Assembly: GCF_000687475.1 (NCBI RefSeq) | Contig: NC_057319.1 | Span: 2,418,001-2,482,000 of the forward strand | Direction: 5' to 3' | Length of the DNA stretch: 64,000 nt | DNA from: Ustilaginoidea virens | Taxonomy: Eukaryota > Ascomycota > Sordariomycetes > Hypocreales > Clavicipitaceae | Shown here: positions 59,104 to 64,000 of the stretch, piece by piece | How positions within the stretch are numbered: the stretch's first letter is position 1 | Layout: each line of letters begins with the position of its first letter | Notes under the pieces: model-generated | What the model was told of the DNA's origin: nothing | What the model saw: only the letters and a program-made list of their open reading frames with translations | Database searches by the model: none | Made by a program: the position numbers and the translations under genes

Positions 59104-61221
59104 ATGAATGTACCTGCGTACATGGCGCATGCGATGTCTGTTGGCCAGGACTCCGCGCCGTCCCGAGTCTCCTGCATCTCGCTCGTCTCGGCTGACCGCC
59201 GTTCTTTGCCTGCCCATGGACTCAGCTCAAACACGGCACCAGCACACTTGCCGTTGCTACTGGAAAGCACAATCCCGTCGGCTTCCGTCCAGCCAACCAG
59301 AGCCATGACTGTCGCCCGATACGGTAGGTAGGAGGAGAAACCAAAGCCCACTTGGCGCTCGGGAAAGCACATGAATAGAACAAGGGACGTCAAACATCAT
59401 ATCCTCCGGACGGTTGACCTAAACAAGTGCCCCCTTCAAAATGTAGCTCTTGGTCCCATTATTGTGCGTGTACTCCGGACCGAGTAGTAGGATGAATGAT
59501 GAATTGATGCGCCAGGGCCAAACAGAGGAGACCACTGGCCACGCATGCATTGGATGGGTCCCGAGTTCTCGACTGCCCACCGGTGAAACCGATCGATCTT
59601 CCAGTTTCCGATCGTTCTCTTGACACTCTTGCTGACAAGATTCATTCTCCACTCGCATGGTTTCGTGCCATGTTGCTCAGCCTGTCCAAATCTTCAGTAA
59701 CCACGAGAATGTCTGCCGTGGCCAGGGAGCTGGTGGCTTCAGTCTCTGCCGGACCCTGCCATGGAAAACTCTCCGGACCAAGGGAAGTGCGCAGATTTTG
59801 AGACTCCCGTGACGAGCCTGTCGCCGTCTCCGTTTGCCATCGCCAAAAGTAGAAGTGGGCTTGCCAAATCGCCACGAGGTTGATCCTCTCCTTTCTGCCA
59901 TCTAGCCCAAGTGTATGGTATAGACATTCTCAAAGAAAGCCGGCGGTGTGGTTTGCCCGGAAGCGGCAGAGATCGCGACAGGCGGCGTCGTATGCCCTTC
60001 CTAGCAATACCAGGCATAAAGTTCTCAGCACATTGCTTAGCCTGCTGTCAGGAACGATGGCAACAAGTCTCGCTGGGTCTGGTATACCTGGTTTTGGCGG
60101 GCCATCTTGTCGAGTTCGGGACACGACATTGTGTGGTGCTCAGAGAGATAAAGAGCCGGCTTATCAGCCATGGCGCCTGTTGCTCCAAGAGACTGCAACG
60201 AGGTGTGACGAGTCGACGGGGCCCTCGCTTGATCCATCGACAGCTGGTCATTTTCCTCGGAAGGCCTTGACTGTCGACCAGAGAGCGTCACGTTGAGCTG
60301 TCGGATTGAATTCCCGAGGGAACCTAGTAAGAGGGAGGTACGATGATGCAGGATATCCAGGTAGCACAGTGCTAAAACTACTAAAGAAGAGCATTGCTCA
60401 TCGGCGGTACGGGAGTATAGATTTGCAGGCTGGCTTTCTGGTTTTCGGCCGGTCTTCCGCGAGACTTCCCAAGGCACCAGACTTGCCGGGCATCTTGGTG
60501 TTGAGATGTGCATTTGACAGTTCCTTCCCTCTGACCATACCTGCAGCTGCTTCCCCGTTAGAGGGGAAAGCCCCTCTCTCACCTTGTTCATTGGCCAAGC
60601 GGCTTTATCCCGGACTTGGAGAAGACCAGCAGCTTGAGACCCATGGTGGACGTGGACGTGGATGGGCACGGAGTACGGAGCAGTTGTATCAGATATTCAT
60701 CTGCGTCGGCGCGCCTTATTACCATGTATGACCTGGTGCGCCACAACGTGGTCTGCCCCTGTTTGCCCGTCCCCTGGGCCATGTTTGCCATGGGCGGCTG
60801 AGCAGAGAGGCGGATGTTTTTGCGTGCTAATGTCCGTGACTGAGCCTAGGCCGAGGACAGACAATGGCTGGACGAGAAGAAACGACGAACAAGAAGTATA
60901 CAAGTCCCCAACAACAACAACAAGCCTTTGCCTTGCCCATCATAGCCTCTATTATACGGCCACCGACTACAACATGGAAGGCAGCCTTGATGAAAGCCGC
61001 AAGGGGCTGAACCCCGGATGGACATGCCACGCTCTACTATGTACTGTACAGAGAGAGGAAGCTCGCATCTGTCAATCATGCATCAATGATCAGCGGAAAC
61101 GGGTCTGACCTGGGCGTAATATAGGATCGATCCATGGGTTTCGTTTCATCTCCATTGACGGCTCTCGATGAGGTCCAGAAAAAGGGTTTCGAGTACTCCA
61201 GTAGGCATGGTGTCCCGAGTC

Positions 61222-61311
61222 CTCGACTGCTCGACTGCTCGACTGCTCGACTGCTCGACTGCTCGACTGCTCGACTGCTCGACTGCTCGACTGCTCGACT
61301 GCTCGACTGCT
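61222..61311. repeat. 8-bp tandem repeat (CTCGACTG)11
   Basis: Eleven near-perfect head-to-tail copies. With an 8-bp period every frame reads the same cycling peptide (ARLLDCST or its reverse-strand equivalent), which explains the open frames here. Confidence 0.95.
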
Positions 61312-61709
61312 CCTGACTCGGCGCTATTGATTCGGAGACGGCGATATGACTGGCAGACACCCATCCCTCGTCAAAGGCCAGGGAGAGTAGGAGGGACTCG
61401 TAAGGAGTTGCCTTGGTTCGGGTAGGTTGGTGCCGTGGTGCCCCTTGAGTGGAGTGGGGGGGAATGCTGAAGCGGAACAACCAGACTGAATTTTAATGTG
61501 CAACCCCCGTACTCCGTACAAAGACAGCATGGGCAACCAGACATGACGTTATTCGGCCCGTGCAAAGGGGGTATGGGGGTATGGTACATATTATGCTACG
61601 GAGTATGGTTCTTTCCATCGCACCAAGTTTGCTTGCCTGCAGTCTGGTGCCTGCGTTGCTTACGCCTTGCTGTTTACGGAGTACGTTTACGTTGCTTACG
61701 GCCCCCCAT

Positions 61710-61755
61710 CCCTGCCCCTGCCCCTGCCCCTGCCCCTGCCCCTGCCCCTGCCCCT
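61710..61755. repeat. 6-bp tandem repeat (CCTGCC)
   Basis: About seven copies; the frames across it read polyPro with Ala/Cys or the Arg-Gly antisense and are not genes. Confidence 0.9.
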
Positions 61756-63336
61756 CTCTACTCTCGGCGCGCCAGGGGTCCGCTCCCCTACGTGACCAGA
61801 ACCGACAATCACGGACAAAGAGACCGAGGGAAGGGCATGCATCTTGAACCGGCTGTCCTCTTGGCAAGATGCCGTCGCCGTGCACCGGAGCACGAAAAAT
61901 CCAGACCAGCCAACTGTCTTGGTCGACTTGGAGGCTAATGCAACATGCCTTCATCGTGACTCGGTGCCGTTCTGGTTGTTTCTGTTCAGCTGTCAACTGC
62001 TTGCTCCCAGAGGTCGGTGCGGGTCTTTAGCCCCACCAGGCAGGCTGCTCGGGTACCTGTTACAAGGCGTCTTTGGCGCTTGCTCCCCCTAGCCGTTTGT
62101 TGTCCAAAGTTAACTCGGCTCTGTAGTCCGTACTCCGTACAGTGTAGATATGTAGAGCCTAGACCGACCGGTTGGCATTGTGCATCACGTCAGTTAGAAC
62201 TCGGGGCTCCCGTTTCCCACCAGACGCATTGCCCAATCTCGGCAACATAAAAGCCCAGCAGTGACGCGCTGGGGCGTGCTTCGTGTGGCCGACCGTTGGT
62301 CCAGATTCAAGACCGGGCCTGTCCTTGCTGTCCTCGTTTCATAGTGTTGAGCCCGACGGACGACATGCTGCCTGGGCCAAGACCCAAGACATACATACCT
62401 AGTTGACCATGCCAACTGATGCAATTGATACAGTACCAGACAGTGCCATTAGGTAACATGAAGGCACCTAACGTAAATGCCGGGTTGGTCAAAACCAGTT
62501 GACCCGTCCAGTGGAGAATGCGCTCCACTAACCAACCATCTGTTGCTCGTCACAGCACTGGAGTCCAACCAATTTCCCGCGCTGCCTCCCTCCCTCCGTC
62601 CCTCCCTCCGTCCCTCCCTCCGTCCCAGCCCAGCCCAGCCCAGCCCAGCCCAGCCACAGCCAGTCCGGCCACAGCCAGTCCGGTCCAGCCAGGTCCAGTC
62701 CGCCACGCCCTCCCCGGCCTTACGCCCAAGTCTTTGGCCTCAACGCCTGCAAAAAGACACCAGACACAACCACAACCACCCTCACATCGACACTGACCGT
62801 CTCCCTCGACTGGCTCCCACTGCCACCAGCATCGTCACTTTCATTCCGTACCGCTGACTGGTGGAATTGCGAAACCACGCCCGGCCTGCCCTCTTCTGAC
62901 TGCCTCCCGCTCTTGCTGACACCACGACCCGTTCGTTCCCAATTTCCGTCGCGCCGACCTCGCCCTCCCCCCCGTCGACTCCGACCCCGACCCCGAACCA
63001 CGGATGCACGTCATGTCCAACGCCGCGCTCGCTTAATCGATACTGGAAAATTCTGGCCCATTTCCGGATTAACCAGCGTCGAACATAATCCAGAGGCTGT
63101 GCCGCGGTTCAACATTGCTCATCTTGCCCGTCGTCAAACTTCCGCTGCTCTTTCTGTCCTTACTACCCCGGTTCCGTTTGGACCGATGATGAGTTGAGAG
63201 TCTTTGGCAAAGCTTTGATTTCTTATCCACTCGGCGTGTTTGTATCACTCAGCATAGACCTGCCCAAGACTTATCCAACCCCCGTTGTGGGCAGCCGAGA
63301 CTCTGTCCGCCTGCGTCAGCGCAGAAGTCGAGCGAA

Positions 63337-64000
63337 ATGCCCTCGTTCCTTCACGACGACGATAACTCGCCCATCTTCTCCGCTGAAGCTGACATCCTCA
63401 ATCTCGACCCCGCCAATCAATTCGGCCTTGCTGCCAGCAAGAAGAAGACAAATGGGGAACCTTTAAGCCACACACATCCCGAACTGGTCAAAGAACGCTT
63501 CGACGAGAGCTCCACCTCTTCTACTCACGGCTCGGATATATCCGACTTGAACCACATGCCAGTGAATGGGAACATCACCAGGCCCACGAGCATGAACTCA
63601 TTGGAAAACGGTACTAATGGTGCTATCGATGATGACCCACTGGATCAATCTACGCTCAAAGCCTTCCCTCCTGCCCCGATCACGCTTCCGCATCGTACAG
63701 CTACCCAGACTCCCGCTCCTGACGTCAAGGGGACTTTTCACTCAACAACGAACCAGACCGACCACGACCATGCGGCGCCCGGTTCCGCTGTGCTTGATTC
63801 AAACCGCTGTCTGGATTCTTCCAACGTTTTGCCATGGACAAGTTCCAATGGCAAGACTGCTTCTGGCGGCCTGGCATCGAGGCTCGACAGAGAGCTTGTT
63901 GAACTCGGGGACGCTGCCGGCCAGCATCCATCTCTTGCACAATCAATGCTAGCCTCGGATCCCGGTCTGCAGCCGTCTTCACATCAAAGATTCTCGTCCC
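63337..64000 (+). CDS. N-terminal part of an unrecognised protein (runs off the window)
   Basis: Open from the ATG at 63,337 to the window edge, 221 codons without a stop or an obvious intron. It begins MPSFLHDDDNSPIFSAEADI, then LNLDPANQFGLAASKKKTN. The sequence is hydrophilic, acidic and Ser/Thr/Pro-rich, with no signal peptide or membrane helix, and looks disordered. It includes HPELVKERFDESS and, later, ASRLDRELVELGDAAG, which may start a helical or coiled-coil region. I do not recognise the family. The long CT-rich stretch upstream fits a fungal leader sequence. Its true 3' end and domains lie outside the window. Confidence 0.65.
   Translation, partial: MPSFLHDDDNSPIFSAEADILNLDPANQFGLAASKKKTNGEPLSHTHPELVKERFDESSTSSTHGSDISDLNHMPVNGNITRPTSMNSLENGTNGAIDDDPLDQSTLKAFPPAPITLPHRTATQTPAPDVKGTFHSTTNQTDHDHAAPGSAVLDSNRCLDSSNVLPWTSSNGKTASGGLASRLDRELVELGDAAGQHPSLAQSMLASDPGLQPSSHQRFSS

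Larger units (their letters stand above)
58679..63336. other. Gene-poor intergenic region (4.7 kb)
   Basis: No open frame resembles a known protein. It lies between divergent genes and should carry both promoters. It contains (TAG)n(TTG)n at 58,753-58,816, the AGGTACCTA cluster at 59,040-59,103, the 8-bp array at 61,222-61,311, CCTGCC repeats at 61,710-61,755 and several TACGGAGTA motifs (60,669; 61,509; 61,597; 61,675; 62,127). The stretch from about 62,580 is CT/CA-rich and may be the leader of the last gene. Confidence 0.5.

Noticed and set aside
61134..61425. Repeat protein reading ARLLDCST over and over, in several frames and on both strands
   Set aside because: An 8-bp DNA repeat forces the same peptide in every frame, so the open frames are not evidence of translation.

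Overview
The window is nuclear DNA of a filamentous ascomycete (Pezizomycotina). The reasons are short GT-AG introns, GC-rich coding exons, a fungal-type NADPH oxidase B, a fungal Dal5-like transporter, and a transposon carrying repeat-induced point mutation (RIP). A sordariomycete, perhaps of the order Hypocreales, is my inference from gene style; I could not test it. Sixteen protein-coding loci lie fully inside the window, one of them apparently broken, and a seventeenth runs off the right edge. I rebuilt exons by eye from splice sites and family conservation. For every intact gene the exon lengths sum to a multiple of three.

Left part (1-36,000). A three-KH RNA-binding protein (-); a WDR48/Bun107-like WD40 protein (+); a mitochondrial S-adenosylmethionine carrier and a small mitochondrial-type protein (both -); a conserved fungal protein of unknown function (-). 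After 4.8 kb without a recognisable gene come a damaged alpha/beta hydrolase (+), cyclin C of the Mediator kinase module (-), a calcium-regulated ATP-Mg/phosphate carrier (+), a BTB protein (-), a tRNA(Ile)-lysidine synthase-type PP-loop protein (+) and a secreted cysteine-rich protein with a Kex2-type site (-).

Middle (36,190-42,023). One AT-rich Ty1/copia LTR retrotransposon on the minus strand. It has 196-bp LTRs, a perfect 5-bp target duplication, a primer binding site and a polypurine tract, and its reverse transcriptase and RNase H are riddled with RIP stops.

Right part (42,024-64,000). A Dal5-family transporter, a Ser/Thr-rich single-pass membrane protein, NADPH oxidase B, the E2 enzyme Ubc4/5 and glutaryl-CoA dehydrogenase, all on the minus strand, then 4.7 kb without a recognisable gene and the start of an unknown protein (+).

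The genes are mostly unrelated housekeeping and signalling genes. I see no biosynthetic cluster, CRISPR array, tRNA or rRNA, and no convincing undescribed multi-gene system. The most interesting features are the uneven RIP of the copia element, the hydrolase that has lost its catalytic Asp region, the secreted protein about 0.8 kb from the transposon, and two families of short palindromic motifs (TACGGAGTA and AGGTACCTA) scattered through intergenic DNA and, as far as I could see, absent from coding exons.
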